This document shows positions 23,720 to 32,955 of a stretch of 64,000 nt of DNA, piece by piece (position 1 is the first letter of the stretch; every line of letters starts with the position of its first letter). A program made the position numbers and the translations under genes. Where the stretch lies: positions 124,001-188,000 of the forward strand of contig NZ_QFRI01000001.1 of assembly GCF_003143755.1 (NCBI RefSeq), written 5' to 3'. This DNA comes from Algibacter marinivivus (GTDB taxonomy: Bacteria > Bacteroidota > Bacteroidia > Flavobacteriales > Flavobacteriaceae). The notes beneath the pieces are model-generated. The model was given only the letters and a program-made list of their open reading frames with translations, did not search any database and was not told where the DNA came from.

Positions 23720-24226
23720 ATGACCAAAATACTCCTCTTATCAGACACACATAGCTATATAGACAACGACATTTTAAAGTACGTTAAACAAGCTGATGAA
23801 GTATGGCATGCTGGCGATATTGGCAGTTTAAAAGTTACCGATGCTATAAAAGCTTTAAAACCTTTACGTGGTGTTTATGGTAATATTGATGATGCCGAAG
23901 TACGTTTAGAATTTCCAGAGCATAATCGTTTTATGTGTGAAGATGTAGATGTTTGGATAACGCATATTGGTGGCTATCCGCCAAAATACAATGGTAGAGT
24001 GATTGAGACTATAAAACAAAATCCGCCACGATTATTTATTTGCGGGCATTCGCATATTTTAAAGGTGATGCCTGATAAAAAACTAAACCTCATCCACATG
24101 AATCCGGGTGCAGTTGGTAGACATGGGTTCCATAAGGTTAGAACTATGCTTCGTTTTACTATTGATGGTAAAAAAATTGATGATTTGGAGGTTATTGAAT
24201 TCCCTGTTAGACATCCAAAAAACTAA
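23720..24226 (+). CDS. YfcE/MJ0936-type metallophosphoesterase
   Basis: 168 residues, the family's normal size. The dimetal site is complete: LLSDTHS, WHAGDIGS, YGNID, ICGHSHI and NPGAVGRHG. Such small calcineurin-like enzymes hydrolyse phosphodiesters; the natural substrate is generally unknown. It is followed by the FKBP gene, which has its own -7 element, 72 bp downstream. Confidence 0.93.
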   Translation: MTKILLLSDTHSYIDNDILKYVKQADEVWHAGDIGSLKVTDAIKALKPLRGVYGNIDDAEVRLEFPEHNRFMCEDVDVWITHIGGYPPKYNGRVIETIKQNPPRLFICGHSHILKVMPDKKLNLIHMNPGAVGRHGFHKVRTMLRFTIDGKKIDDLEVIEFPVRHPKN

Positions 24227-24256
24227 AAAAGCAACTACATTTCTATTGATTAGTTG

Positions 24257-24264
24257 TAAATTTG
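24257..24264 (+). promoter_or_regulatory. -7 element of the FKBP gene
   Basis: TAAATTTG matches TAnnTTTG, 34 bp before the ATG. No TTG at the expected -33 position. Confidence 0.5.
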
Positions 24265-24298
24265 CAAACTTATTTAAAAACAGAAAATAGTATTAGTT

Positions 24299-24727
24299 AT
24301 GAGTCAAGTAAAAGAGAATGATACAGTAAAAGTACACTACACAGGAAAATTAAGCAACGGGCAAATTTTTGATAGCTCGCTTGAAAGAGAACCATTAGAG
24401 GTTACTCTTGGACAAGGCGCACTTATCCCTGGTTTTGAAAAAGGTATTATTGCTATGGAAGTTAACGAGAAGAAAACCATAAATATTCCTGTTGCAGAGG
24501 CTTATGGCGAGGTGCAAAAAGAATTATTTTACGATGTGAAGAAAGAACAACTTCCGCCAGAAATGACTCCTGAGGTTGGTATGGGACTTGCATCTAAAGG
24601 TGAAGATGGCAGAGAGGTACAGTTTAGAATTGCTGAAGTTAAAGAAGACCATATTGTTGTTGATGCTAACCACCCGTTAGCTGGACATGATTTAACTTTT
24701 GAGTTAGAACTTGTTGAGATTAAATAA
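24299..24727 (+). CDS. FKBP-type peptidyl-prolyl isomerase (SlpA/SlyD-like)
   Basis: 142 residues. FKBP halves VKVHYTGKLSNGQIFDSS and LIPGFEKGIIAMEVNEKK flank an IF (insert-in-flap) domain, and the protein ends NHPLAGHDLTFELELVEI, as in SlpA/SlyD. It catalyses proline isomerisation and acts as a chaperone in the cytoplasm. It lacks the His-rich metal-binding tail of SlyD. A hairpin terminator follows at 24752-24784. Confidence 0.94.
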   Translation: MSQVKENDTVKVHYTGKLSNGQIFDSSLEREPLEVTLGQGALIPGFEKGIIAMEVNEKKTINIPVAEAYGEVQKELFYDVKKEQLPPEMTPEVGMGLASKGEDGREVQFRIAEVKEDHIVVDANHPLAGHDLTFELELVEIK

Positions 24728-24751
24728 TATTTAAGTTATATACATATTTAA

Positions 24752-24784
24752 AAAAAGCTTGAAATGTATTTCAGGCTTTTTTTG
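24752..24784 (+). terminator. Terminator after the FKBP gene
   Basis: Stem AAAAAGCTTGAAA/TTTCAGGCTTTTT with a short loop and a terminal T-run. Confidence 0.8.
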
Positions 24785-24859
24785 TTTCCTTTTTCTGTGA
24801 GTTTATGCCTTAGCAGGAATGACAGAACATTGGATAAGCTATAACCTTGGCAGATGCGT

Positions 24860-25008
24860 GCGTTAGGGATTGTAGTGGCATCCTTTTTTAAATTGACTAA
24901 CACAAAACTAACTTTAGAATAAATAATAAACAGATAGCCACGTCGATCACTCCTTTCTATGACGTTTAAAAAAGATATAACGTAAAGCCCGACTTTAGGG
25001 TAACGCCC
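24860..25008 (-). repeat. Dispersed structured repeat, copy E (short core type with insertion)
   Basis: Plus strand reads GCGTTAGGG at 24860 and TAACGCCC at 25001-25008. Like copy A it has the tagtGGCATCCTTTTTT block and an AAAAGATAT block, here separated by about 75 inserted bases. It lies between the convergent FKBP and DUF4293 genes. Confidence 0.8.
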
Positions 25009-25012
25009 ATAA

Positions 25013-25044
25013 AATAAAAAAACCCAAAGCTTTCGCTCTGGGTT
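25013..25044 (-). terminator. Terminator of the DUF4293 gene
   Basis: Stem AACCCAaAGC/GCTcTGGGTT (25021-25044) with an A-rich stretch at 25010-25020, which is the T-run on the minus strand. Confidence 0.75.
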
Positions 25045-25076
25045 TTACGCACTAATACTACTAAGATATAAGGTTT

Positions 25077-25487
25077 TTAACGTAACCTATCTACTGATTT
25101 TACAAGATCTTCATCCTTCTTGATGGCCTTATTGGCTAATGCCAACAACACGATAGAAACAATAGGGAGAAGCATCCCAATACCTTTCTCTGAAACCGCC
25201 GTTTCTCCAGATATGTTTAGTGATTGATACACGAAAAATCCTAGTAAAATAAAGTTTAATATGATGTTAAGTCGACCCAACATAAATTGAGACTTCCTAT
25301 TTTTATAACGGAATATTGACACAACTGAGAAAAAAGCTGATGTTAAAAAAGCTGCGAATACATAATTAACATTGGCAGCAAATATTTTTACATTGGCTTC
25401 TGTAACCCATAATTCAAACACATAAATTAGTCCTGCAGAAACTCCTGCGGCCAACAATAGGTATATAGTTTGAATACGTTGTAACAT
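25077..25487 (-). CDS. DUF4293 membrane protein
   Basis: 136 residues with four hydrophobic helices; the N-terminus MLQRIQTIYLLLAAG is typical of the Bacteroidota DUF4293 family. The gene is regularly found divergent from rho in Bacteroidota, as it is here. The function is unknown. The minus-strand -7 box at 25510-25517 gives a leader of about 20 nt. Confidence 0.88.
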   Translation of the reverse strand: MLQRIQTIYLLLAAGVSAGLIYVFELWVTEANVKIFAANVNYVFAAFLTSAFFSVVSIFRYKNRKSQFMLGRLNIILNFILLGFFVYQSLNISGETAVSEKGIGMLLPIVSIVLLALANKAIKKDEDLVKSVDRLR

Positions 25488-25509
25488 AATAAATTGTAAA
25501 ACTAGACCG

Positions 25510-25517
25510 CAAAAATA
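25510..25517 (-). promoter_or_regulatory. -7 element of the DUF4293 gene
   Basis: Minus strand TATTTTTG matches TAnnTTTG, 22 bp from the ATG. Confidence 0.5.
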
Positions 25518-25542
25518 ATAGATTTAACGCTAATAAATAAAA

Positions 25543-25550
25543 TAAATTTG
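25543..25550 (+). promoter_or_regulatory. -7 element of rho
   Basis: TAAATTTG matches TAnnTTTG and lies 122 bp before the rho ATG, implying a leader of about 119 nt. That leader contains a hairpin AACCGC/GCGGTT (25576-25581, 25590-25595) followed by ATTTCTTC. Confidence 0.5.
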
Positions 25551-25672
25551 TATTATTGCAGTAATAATTCACAACAACCGCACTCACAAGCGGTTATTTC
25601 TTCAGATTTAAAAAATCATATTTCAGAATAACTCAAGATAGTATTCAAATACAAATATCCAACACATTATAA

Positions 25673-27298
25673 ATGTTTGAAATTTCACAATTAAAAGAAA
25701 AAAAACTCGCTGATTTACAGGAGATTGCCAAAAAATTGAATGTCCCAAAATACCGTTCAATGAAAAAATTAGATTTAGTTTACCAAATACTAGATCAACA
25801 AGCTGCAGACCCAAAAGCCGTTAAAGCGGTTGTACCTGAAGCTAAAGTAGAAACTGAAAAGCCTGCTAGAAAACCTAGACAACGCGTACAGAAACCTGCT
25901 AGAAACGATCAACAACAAAACAACGATACCTCTGCAGATAACAAACCTGTACCAGAAGCTGCTCCAAAAAACGAAGCTATTGCTAAGGCTGATGCTCCTC
26001 AAAATAAAGAAGAGAATAAACCCGTACATAAGCCAAACCCTAGGCCACAAAACGATAACAACAAAAAACCAAACCCAAGACATAATAACCAAAACAAAAA
26101 TCAACATAGAAACCAAAAAAATGGTAATGTTGATAAGGGTAATAAGGATAACAGAAACCGTTACCGCGAGCCTGATTATGAGTTTGATGCTATTATTGAG
26201 AGTGAAGGTGTTTTAGACATCATGCAAGATGGATATGGTTTTTTACGCTCATCTGATTATAATTATTTATCGTCTCCTGATGATATTTATGTATCGCAAT
26301 CTCAAATTCGTTTATTCGGTTTAAAGGTTGGAGATACAGTTTTAGGAAATGTGCGTCCGCCAAAGGAAGGCGAAAAATATTTCCCTTTAATTAAGGTTAG
26401 TAGAATTAATGGTCAGAATCCAAATGTGGTTAGAGACCGTGTGTCTTTCGAACATTTAACACCATTATTCCCGCAAGAAAAATTTAATATTGCAGAACGT
26501 CAAAGCACGATTTCTACGCGTATTATGGATTTATTTGCACCCATTGGAAAAGGGCAACGTGGTATGATTGTATCACAACCAAAAACGGGTAAAACCATGT
26601 TACTTAAAGATGTTGCCAATGCTATTGCGGCAAACCATCCAGAGGTTTATCAAATGATTTTATTAATTGATGAACGTCCGGAAGAGGTAACAGATATGCA
26701 ACGTAATGTACGTGGAGAAGTTATTGCTTCTACCTTTGATAAGGAAGCGCACGAGCACGTAAAAATTGCAAATATCGTTCTTGAAAAAGCAAAACGATTA
26801 GTAGAATGTGGGCACGATGTGGTGATTCTTTTAGATTCTATTACACGTTTAGCAAGAGCATACAACTCGGTACAGCCTGCCTCTGGAAAAATATTAAGTG
26901 GTGGTGTAGATGCCAATGCTTTACACAAACCAAAACGTTTCTTTGGTGCTGCACGTAATATAGAAAATGGTGGATCGCTTACCATTATTGCTACTGCACT
27001 TACCGAAACAGGTTCTAAAATGGACGAGGTTATCTTTGAAGAATTTAAAGGAACTGGTAATATGGAACTTCAGTTGGATAGAAAAATATCTAACCGTAGA
27101 ATTTTCCCTGCAATCGATCTTACTTCTTCAAGTACACGTCGTGATGATATTTTACTAGATGCCGTTACCGTACAGCGTATGTGGGTAATGCGTAAATATC
27201 TAGCAGATATGAACCCTGTTGAAGCTATGGAGTTCATAAACGAACGTTTCAAGCAAACTAAAAACAACGAAGAATTTTTAATTTCTATGAATGGGTAA
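25673..27298 (+). CDS. rho: Transcription termination factor Rho with a long disordered insert
   Basis: 541 residues, longer than the roughly 420 of E. coli Rho. Residues 1-45 are the Rho N-terminal helix bundle ([20 protein letters not shown]), residues about 45-165 a low-complexity Pro/Lys/Asn/Gln-rich insert, residues about 170-245 the RNA-binding cold-shock domain, and 280-541 the ATPase with Walker A SQPKTGKT (301-308) and Walker [16 protein letters not shown]. Rho threads along nascent RNA and ends transcription. Bacteroidota Rho proteins commonly carry such an insert; in Bacteroides it has been linked to condensate formation. A very strong terminator hairpin follows. Confidence 0.97.
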   Translation: MFEISQLKEKKLADLQEIAKKLNVPKYRSMKKLDLVYQILDQQAADPKAVKAVVPEAKVETEKPARKPRQRVQKPARNDQQQNNDTSADNKPVPEAAPKNEAIAKADAPQNKEENKPVHKPNPRPQNDNNKKPNPRHNNQNKNQHRNQKNGNVDKGNKDNRNRYREPDYEFDAIIESEGVLDIMQDGYGFLRSSDYNYLSSPDDIYVSQSQIRLFGLKVGDTVLGNVRPPKEGEKYFPLIKVSRINGQNPNVVRDRVSFEHLTPLFPQEKFNIAERQSTISTRIMDLFAPIGKGQRGMIVSQPKTGKTMLLKDVANAIAANHPEVYQMILLIDERPEEVTDMQRNVRGEVIASTFDKEAHEHVKIANIVLEKAKRLVECGHDVVILLDSITRLARAYNSVQPASGKILSGGVDANALHKPKRFFGAARNIENGGSLTIIATALTETGSKMDEVIFEEFKGTGNMELQLDRKISNRRIFPAIDLTSSSTRRDDILLDAVTVQRMWVMRKYLADMNPVEAMEFINERFKQTKNNEEFLISMNG

Positions 27299-27344
27299 AC
27301 CATTCCCGTGTAGACGGAAAACTAACTATAACTAACTCAAACTA

Positions 27345-27378
27345 AAAAGAGCCTTTACAAAATTGTAAAGGCTCTTTT
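27345..27378. terminator. Bidirectional terminator after rho
   Basis: A 16-bp perfect stem AAAAGAGCCTTTACAA/TTGTAAAGGCTCTTTT separated by 2 nt, with A and T tracts on the two sides; shared by rho (plus) and the convergent small gene (minus). Confidence 0.9.
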
Positions 27379-27398
27379 GTATAATAGTATTTACTTAA

Positions 27399-27761
27399 TT
27401 AGTAACTATTCAAAAGATCTCTGTACTCTTTTAAATCGGCAATATTACCTTTGTTATTAAGATTTTTCATTAGTGCAATAACATATTTTAGGCTTTCTAC
27501 AGGCGCTACTTCATCATTTGCAACAACTTCACCATCCTCATCAATAGGTTCATCATCAAGTATAGGAATCATAAAAGATTCTGTTTCTTGAATATGCTCA
27601 TAAGTTAATCTGAGTACTTTTACTACTAATGGCACTTGTTGCTCTAAAGCATAGCTTCTTAATTCCTTTAAGTCTTCAATTAATTTATCAGTATTGATTC
27701 CTGTTTTGTCTATATCTTTAAGAATCTTATCGATTAATTTTATTGCTTTTTTATTTTCCAA
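27399..27761 (-). CDS. Conserved hypothetical protein, TTG start
   Basis: 120 residues, acidic and mostly helical (IDKILKDIDKTGINTDKLIEDL; acidic stretch DDEPIDEDGEVVAND). I recognise no domain. No in-frame ATG is available before residue 62, so TTG at 27761 is used. The gene lies downstream of rpsT across that gene's terminator, convergent with rho, and is probably transcribed alone. Confidence 0.7.
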   Translation of the reverse strand: MENKKAIKLIDKILKDIDKTGINTDKLIEDLKELRSYALEQQVPLVVKVLRLTYEHIQETESFMIPILDDEPIDEDGEVVANDEVAPVESLKYVIALMKNLNNKGNIADLKEYRDLLNSY

Positions 27762-27847
27762 GAGGGTAATTTTATAAGGTTATAAGTTTTTACAAATTTA
27801 AATTTTAAAAACCTTTTTTCACTATAAGAAGGTTAAAAAAAATCATA

Positions 27848-27877
27848 AAAAAAGCTTCTCAATATTGAGAAGCTTTT
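27848..27877 (-). terminator. Terminator of rpsT
   Basis: Stem AAAAGCTTCTCAA/TTGAGAAGCTTTT around TA, with an A-run at 27846-27853 giving a minus-strand T-run, 22 bp after the rpsT stop. Confidence 0.85.
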
Positions 27878-27898
27878 ACTTTTTGAACTTTAAATGGA

Positions 27899-28150
27899 TT
27901 AAAGTGCAGCAACATGCTTAGCTAAACCAGATTTAAGGTTTGCAGCTTTGTTTGCATGAATAACATTTTTCTTTGCTAATTTATCTAACATAGAAACTAC
28001 AGTAGGAAACATTTTTTCCGCTTCTTTCTTATCAGTTAACTCTTTCAATTTTTTAATTGCGTTACGAGTTGTCTTGTGCTGATACTTATTAATCAAGCGT
28101 TTTGATTCGTTACTTCTAATTCTTTTTAATGCTGACTTGTGATTTGCCAT
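27899..28150 (-). CDS. rpsT: 30S ribosomal protein S20
   Basis: 83 residues, basic: [19 protein letters not shown] at the start and [17 protein letters not shown] near the end are typical of S20, which binds 16S rRNA early in assembly. tRNA-Glu lies 27 bp upstream on the same strand, and no separate promoter is visible in that gap, so the two may be transcribed together and cut apart at the tRNA 3' end. Confidence 0.97.
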   Translation of the reverse strand: MANHKSALKRIRSNESKRLINKYQHKTTRNAIKKLKELTDKKEAEKMFPTVVSMLDKLAKKNVIHANKAANLKSGLAKHVAAL

Positions 28151-28177
28151 TTTATTTCTTTCTTAATTTTTTAATTG

Positions 28178-28249
28178 TAGCCCGTAGGGGAATCGAACCC
28201 CTCTTACCAGGATGAAAACCTGGCGTCCTAGCCGATAGACGAACGGGCC
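28178..28249 (-). tRNA. tRNA-Glu (anticodon TTC)
   Basis: Read on the minus strand: acceptor GGCCCGT/ACGGGCT, anticodon stem CCAGG/CCTGG around loop TTTTCAT (anticodon TTC), T-arm AGGGG-TTCGATT-CCCCT, discriminator A; CCA is not encoded. Confidence 0.95.
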
Positions 28250-28266
28250 ATTAGTTTTTGAGTGCG

Positions 28267-28274
28267 CAAATATA
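28267..28274 (-). promoter_or_regulatory. -7 element of tRNA-Glu/rpsT
   Basis: Minus-strand TATATTTG, 17 bp before the tRNA 5' end; the same octamer at similar distance precedes tRNA-Arg. Confidence 0.55.
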
Positions 28275-28421
28275 AATTATTAAATCTATACTTACTATAA
28301 TCTTTCAAATAACATACAATGTTTCCATTGCGGATGCAAAAATACAACTATTTTTAAATGTTGCAAGAGGTAGATAATCTTTTTTTAAAAAAATTTATAT
28401 CAACCTGATTTTCAATACAAA

Positions 28422-29900
28422 TTAATACGCCTTTGCAAACAATACTCTGCGTTTTGAAGGTTTTCCTGAATATACACAAACACCCTCTTCTTCTTTCCCA
28501 TCCAAAGGAATACATCTAATTGTTGCCTTAGTTAACTCTTTAATTTTATCTTCAGTTTCATTTGTTCCATCCCAATGCGCTGAAATAAAGCCTGTTTTTG
28601 TTTCTAAAACAGTTTTAAATGCATCAAAAGTATCTACTTCTGTAGTATGCTCATTTCTAAAATCTGAAGCCTTCTTAAATAAGCTTTCTTGAATGTCCTT
28701 TAACAAGGTTTCTATCTTTTCATTTAAACTATCTAATGGAACTACTTCTTTGGTTAATGTATCTCTACGTGCTAATTCAACAGTACCGTTAGCTAAATCT
28801 CTTGCACCAATAGCAATACGTAATGGCACACCTTGTAATTCGTGTTGCGCAAATTTAGCTCCTGGTCTATGTGTTGTTCTATTATCAAACTTAACTGTAA
28901 TGTTTTTTGCTCTTAAATCACTTAAAATACTATCTGCGACTTCCGTAATCGCATTTAAATCTTCTTCACTCTTATATATAGGAACAATAACAACTTGATT
29001 TGGTGCTAAACTTGGAGGTAATACCAATCCAAAATCATCACTATGCGTCATTATTAGCGCACCCATCAATCGTGTTGAAACACCCCAAGAGGTTGCCCAA
29101 ACATAATCTTGCTTACCTTCCTTATTAGCAAACTTAACATCAAATGCTTTTGCGAAATTCTGACCTAAAAAGTGTGATGTCCCCGCTTGTAATGCTTTTC
29201 CATCTTGCATTAATGCTTCTATACAATACGTTTCGTCTGCACCTGCAAAACGTTCACTTTCTGTTTTTAATCCTTGAACTACTGGAATAGCCATAAACTT
29301 TTCCACGAAAGTGGCATAAACATTATTCATTAATTCTGCCTCAGAGATTGCTTCCTCTTTAGTAGCATGTGCCGTATGCCCTTCTTGCCATAAAAATTCT
29401 GCTGTACGTAAAAATAAACGTGTACGCATTTCCCAACGCACAACGTTAGCCCATTGATTTATTAAAAGTGGTAAATCTCTATATGATTGTACCCAACCTC
29501 TAAATGTATTCCAAATAATAGCTTCACTGGTTGGTCTTACTATTAGCTCTTCCTCTAACTTAGCCTCTGGGTCTACTCGTAACTTTCCTGGTTTATCAGG
29601 ATCGTTTTGTAGTCTATAATGCGTAACAATGGCACACTCTTTTGCAAAACCTTCAGCATTTTTTTCTTCGGCTTCAAACAAACTTTTAGGAACAAAAAGT
29701 GGAAAATATGCATTTTGATGTCCAGTTTCTTTAAACATTTTATCTAATTCTGCCTGCATTTTTTCCCAAATAGCATAACCATACGGTTTAATTACCATAC
29801 AACCCCTAACTGCAGAGTTCTCCGCTAGGTCTGCCTTGACAACCAATTCGTTATACCATTTTGAATAATCTTCTGCTCTACTAGTAAGTTTTTTGCTCAT
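28422..29900 (-). CDS. proS: Prolyl-tRNA synthetase (class II, eukaryote/archaeon-like short form)
   Basis: 492 residues from the ATG at 29900 ([20 protein letters not shown]); an upstream in-frame TTG is less likely. Motif 2-type [20 protein letters not shown] and motif 3-type GGT substitution region ([20 protein letters not shown]) are present, and it ends with the C-terminal [18 protein letters not shown]. The absence of an INS editing domain and the presence of the C-terminal extension mark the eukaryote-like ProS used by Bacteroidota. It charges tRNA-Pro. Confidence 0.96.
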   Translation of the reverse strand: MSKKLTSRAEDYSKWYNELVVKADLAENSAVRGCMVIKPYGYAIWEKMQAELDKMFKETGHQNAYFPLFVPKSLFEAEEKNAEGFAKECAIVTHYRLQNDPDKPGKLRVDPEAKLEEELIVRPTSEAIIWNTFRGWVQSYRDLPLLINQWANVVRWEMRTRLFLRTAEFLWQEGHTAHATKEEAISEAELMNNVYATFVEKFMAIPVVQGLKTESERFAGADETYCIEALMQDGKALQAGTSHFLGQNFAKAFDVKFANKEGKQDYVWATSWGVSTRLMGALIMTHSDDFGLVLPPSLAPNQVVIVPIYKSEEDLNAITEVADSILSDLRAKNITVKFDNRTTHRPGAKFAQHELQGVPLRIAIGARDLANGTVELARRDTLTKEVVPLDSLNEKIETLLKDIQESLFKKASDFRNEHTTEVDTFDAFKTVLETKTGFISAHWDGTNETEDKIKELTKATIRCIPLDGKEEEGVCVYSGKPSKRRVLFAKAY

Positions 29901-29962
29901 ATCTTTGTTTTGGCACAAATATTGTGACTATTGGAAATATAAAATAGTTCAGCAAAACTAAC

Positions 29963-29970
29963 TATTTTTG
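29963..29970 (+). promoter_or_regulatory. -7 element of the Trp/Ser-rich lipoprotein gene
   Basis: TATTTTTG matches TAnnTTTG, 28 bp before the ATG, in the intergenic region divergent from proS. Confidence 0.5.
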
Positions 29971-29998
29971 TTATGTTCAACAATTAAATTATAGAGAT

Positions 29999-31138
29999 AT
30001 GCAATTTAACAACTACCTAAAAAGAAAAATGCCATTTTTAGCCCTACTTGGTTTACTCTTTGGCTTAGTTTCATGTGGCTCATACCAATATGTTGGTGTT
30101 GATAGTGATGGGATTTATGGAGACACCCCTCAAGTACAAACTCAAAACACTGAGACTGTTGCAGTTGTTGAAGTACCTAATAAAAACAATAGTGACTTCT
30201 ATAAAGATTACTTTAGATCAAAATCTATAGAATCAGAAAATATTTATACTGGTGATGAAATATTCACTGATATAGATGCCTATGAAGGTCCGAATTATGT
30301 TGAAAACGATACACTACAAAATAATTACCAAGGCTATGCAGGCTGGGGTCAAGACAGCAATAGCATAACAATAAATTATATAGACAACGGTTGGAATAAC
30401 TGGGGTTGGAATGGTGGTTTTGGCTGGGGCTGGAACCGTTGGAACAACTGGGGTTGGAATAATTGGGGCTGGAATAGATGGAACAACTGGGGTTGGGGCG
30501 GAGGCTTCGGCTGGGGCTGGAACAACTGGGGATTCAATGATCCTTTTTGGTGCCCTCCTTTCTATGGTAATGCTTGGGCATATAATAGAGGTTTCTACAA
30601 CAGAGGTTTTTTTAATAATAGAGGGCTTTACAGCAGACGAAGTATTGCTTACAATGGAAGTAGAAGAAATAGTTATGCTTCAAACAATTCTAGAAGAGGT
30701 GTTAGTAGTAATAACTTAAATAGACGTAGCTCTGTAAACTCGCAAGGAAGAACAACATCTAAATACAATACATCAAGAAGAGGAAGTGTTTCTAGAAATT
30801 CTACTTCTGCAACAACTAATAGAAGAGTATATAATCCAAACGGTACACGCACATCTTCGGGTGTTACAAGAAGATCTACAGTAGCAAGAACACCTTCTAC
30901 AAATTCTACAGCAAGATCTTCATCATCAAGAAGAAGTTCTAGTTCTGTTTACAGACAACCTACACGAAGTAGCTCAAGTTCTGGTGTTTCTAGAAGATCT
31001 TCATCTTCAAACAACAGAAGCTATACTCCAAGTAGAAGTTCATCTAGTTCAAGATCAAGTTCAGCATCTAGATCATCTTCAAGTAGTAGAAGTTCTGGAA
31101 GTAGTTCAAGATCTTCAGGTGGAGGAAGAAGACGTTAA
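29999..31138 (+). CDS. Lipoprotein with Trp/Asn/Gly repeats and Ser/Arg-rich tail
   Basis: 379 residues. A lipoprotein signal ends in GLVSC (Cys about 26) before GSYQYVGVDSDGIYG. After an acidic region, residues about 130-180 are built of repeated NNWGWN/GGFGWGW units (coding DNA 30385-30535 is visibly repetitive). Residues about 195-379 are a disordered Ser/Arg tail (YNRGFYNRGFFNNRG, then SSSSRSSSASRSSSSS). Similar proteins occur in other Flavobacteriaceae, some under the misleading name vitellogenin; no function is established. Basic, sticky composition suggests binding to polyanions or surface material. The porin gene at 31261 follows. Confidence 0.8.
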   Translation: MQFNNYLKRKMPFLALLGLLFGLVSCGSYQYVGVDSDGIYGDTPQVQTQNTETVAVVEVPNKNNSDFYKDYFRSKSIESENIYTGDEIFTDIDAYEGPNYVENDTLQNNYQGYAGWGQDSNSITINYIDNGWNNWGWNGGFGWGWNRWNNWGWNNWGWNRWNNWGWGGGFGWGWNNWGFNDPFWCPPFYGNAWAYNRGFYNRGFFNNRGLYSRRSIAYNGSRRNSYASNNSRRGVSSNNLNRRSSVNSQGRTTSKYNTSRRGSVSRNSTSATTNRRVYNPNGTRTSSGVTRRSTVARTPSTNSTARSSSSRRSSSSVYRQPTRSSSSSGVSRRSSSSNNRSYTPSRSSSSSRSSSASRSSSSSRSSGSSSRSSGGGRRR

Positions 31139-31260
31139 TCCAATTTATCATTAAAGAAAAATATTTTAAATGAAATAATGAGCCATAATATCAAGTCATA
31201 AATTATTTGATTTTCTTAATGGCCAATTACATCTGATACCCCTAATAAAAAAATAAAAAC

Positions 31261-32817
31261 ATGCAGATAAAAAAGTTAAATATACTATTCATAGGTTTAC
31301 TATCTATATCAACAATTTACGCGCAAGACATAAGTGATGCCGTAAGATATTCGCAAAGTGAAATTCAAGGAACAGCTCGTTTTAGAGCATTAAGCGGTGC
31401 TTTTGGAGCCTTAGGAGGAGATATGAGCGCAGTTAGTGCAAATCCTGCTGGTTCTGCAGTTTTTAGTCAAAGTCATGCTTCTTTTACAGGTTCGAACATT
31501 GACTTAGATAATAACACTGGCTATTTTAATGGAGCAACAATCAACAATACTTCTAATTTTGATATCAATCAGGGAGGTGTTGCATTTGTTTTTGTTAATC
31601 GAAATGCCAACTCACCTTGGAAAAAATTCACCTTAGGTATTGCTTATGATAGAACAAACAATTTTGACGATGTTTGGAACGCCATAGGTACAAACACAAA
31701 TAATTTTGTATTAGTTGACAATAATGACAATGAATTAGTACCTGTAAACTCTATTGCTAACTACTTTTATCAATATGCTGACGGTGTTAGATTAGGAGAC
31801 ATTTCTTTATTAGATGATGAGTTTGTTGAAGATGCTTATGCTGATATAGGTAATGCATTTGGTTTCGCCCACCAACAAGCATTTTTAGGGTATCAAGCGT
31901 ATATTCTTGATCCTGATATAGATGATGACAATAATACAACTTACAATACAAGTAACAATGTCGTAGGTGGAACTTTTAATCATGATTACTTATATACTAG
32001 CACTGGATATAATGGAAAAATTTCATTTAACCTTGCAGCTCAATATGACGATAATTTATATATAGGAATTAACTTAAATTCTCATTTTATTGATTACCAA
32101 AGAAGCACGTCTTTACAAGAAGACAATTCAAATGGCGGATTAATAAACTTTATTGATTTTGACAATAATCTTTCTACAACAGGTAATGGTTTTTCATTTC
32201 AGTTAGGAGGAATCATGAAATTATCTCCTGAGTTTAGAGTTGGTCTTACTTATGATTCTCCTACTTGGTATTCTATAGAAGAGGAAACAACTCAATTTAT
32301 AGACACGAACGAAGCTGATGCCGATTTAGATTTTATAGGAGGAATTGTTAACGTTTACCCTAGATATAGATTACAGACTCCAGCAAAAGTAACAGGAAGT
32401 TTAGCATATGTTTTTGCAAAGAAAGGTTTGATAAGTTTTGATTACTCTAAAAAAGACTATGGTAAAACTAAATTTAACCCAGAAGCTGACTTTACTGATT
32501 TAAACAATGCTATAAGTGATGTTTTAACAGATGCTTCAACATATAGATTTGGTGCTGAATACAAGCATCAACAATTCAGTTTTAGAGGTGGATATCGTTT
32601 TGAAGAAAGCCCATATACTGATGGCATAACTGTTGGTGATTTGACAGGATATTCTCTAGGTTTAGGATATAATTTTGGAAACACCAAACTAGACGTTACC
32701 TATGACAAATGGGAACGTACTGATGAAACACCACTATATAATGTTGGGCTTACTGATACAGCAACTATAGATAGAGAAAATTCGAATATCACATTATCTT
32801 TAAGCTTCAATATTTAA
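31261..32817 (+). CDS. OmpP1/FadL/TodX-family outer-membrane channel
   Basis: 518 residues with a signal peptide ending in IYAQ. The N-terminal segment ARFRALSGAFGALGGDMSA and VSANPAGSAVF is the hatch signature seen in Bacteroidota FadL-like proteins; the rest alternates beta strands and ends in aromatic/hydrophobic residues (ITLSLSFNI), as an outer-membrane barrel should. Members carry hydrophobic compounds such as fatty acids across the outer membrane; the substrate is unassigned. Terminator at 32838-32869. Confidence 0.92.
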   Translation: MQIKKLNILFIGLLSISTIYAQDISDAVRYSQSEIQGTARFRALSGAFGALGGDMSAVSANPAGSAVFSQSHASFTGSNIDLDNNTGYFNGATINNTSNFDINQGGVAFVFVNRNANSPWKKFTLGIAYDRTNNFDDVWNAIGTNTNNFVLVDNNDNELVPVNSIANYFYQYADGVRLGDISLLDDEFVEDAYADIGNAFGFAHQQAFLGYQAYILDPDIDDDNNTTYNTSNNVVGGTFNHDYLYTSTGYNGKISFNLAAQYDDNLYIGINLNSHFIDYQRSTSLQEDNSNGGLINFIDFDNNLSTTGNGFSFQLGGIMKLSPEFRVGLTYDSPTWYSIEEETTQFIDTNEADADLDFIGGIVNVYPRYRLQTPAKVTGSLAYVFAKKGLISFDYSKKDYGKTKFNPEADFTDLNNAISDVLTDASTYRFGAEYKHQQFSFRGGYRFEESPYTDGITVGDLTGYSLGLGYNFGNTKLDVTYDKWERTDETPLYNVGLTDTATIDRENSNITLSLSFNI

Positions 32818-32837
32818 AGATTACATAAAATATTATA

Positions 32838-32869
32838 AAAAAGCTTGAACGAAATGTTCAAGCTTTTTT
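32838..32869 (+). terminator. Terminator after the FadL-like gene
   Basis: Perfect 13-bp stem AAAAAGCTTGAAC/GTTCAAGCTTTTT with loop gaaat, followed by T's. Confidence 0.88.
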
Positions 32870-32955
32870 ATTTACATGTAATTTTATTAATTAATTCTAG
32901 ACTAACTGGAATATTAATTATTTATTAACTTCAAGCATAAGAAAAGTGAAATGCT

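Noticed and set aside
30411-30719. Alternate-frame Gly/Val/Thr-rich ORF in the Trp-rich lipoprotein gene
   Set aside because: It is an out-of-frame reading of the GGNNWG DNA repeats.
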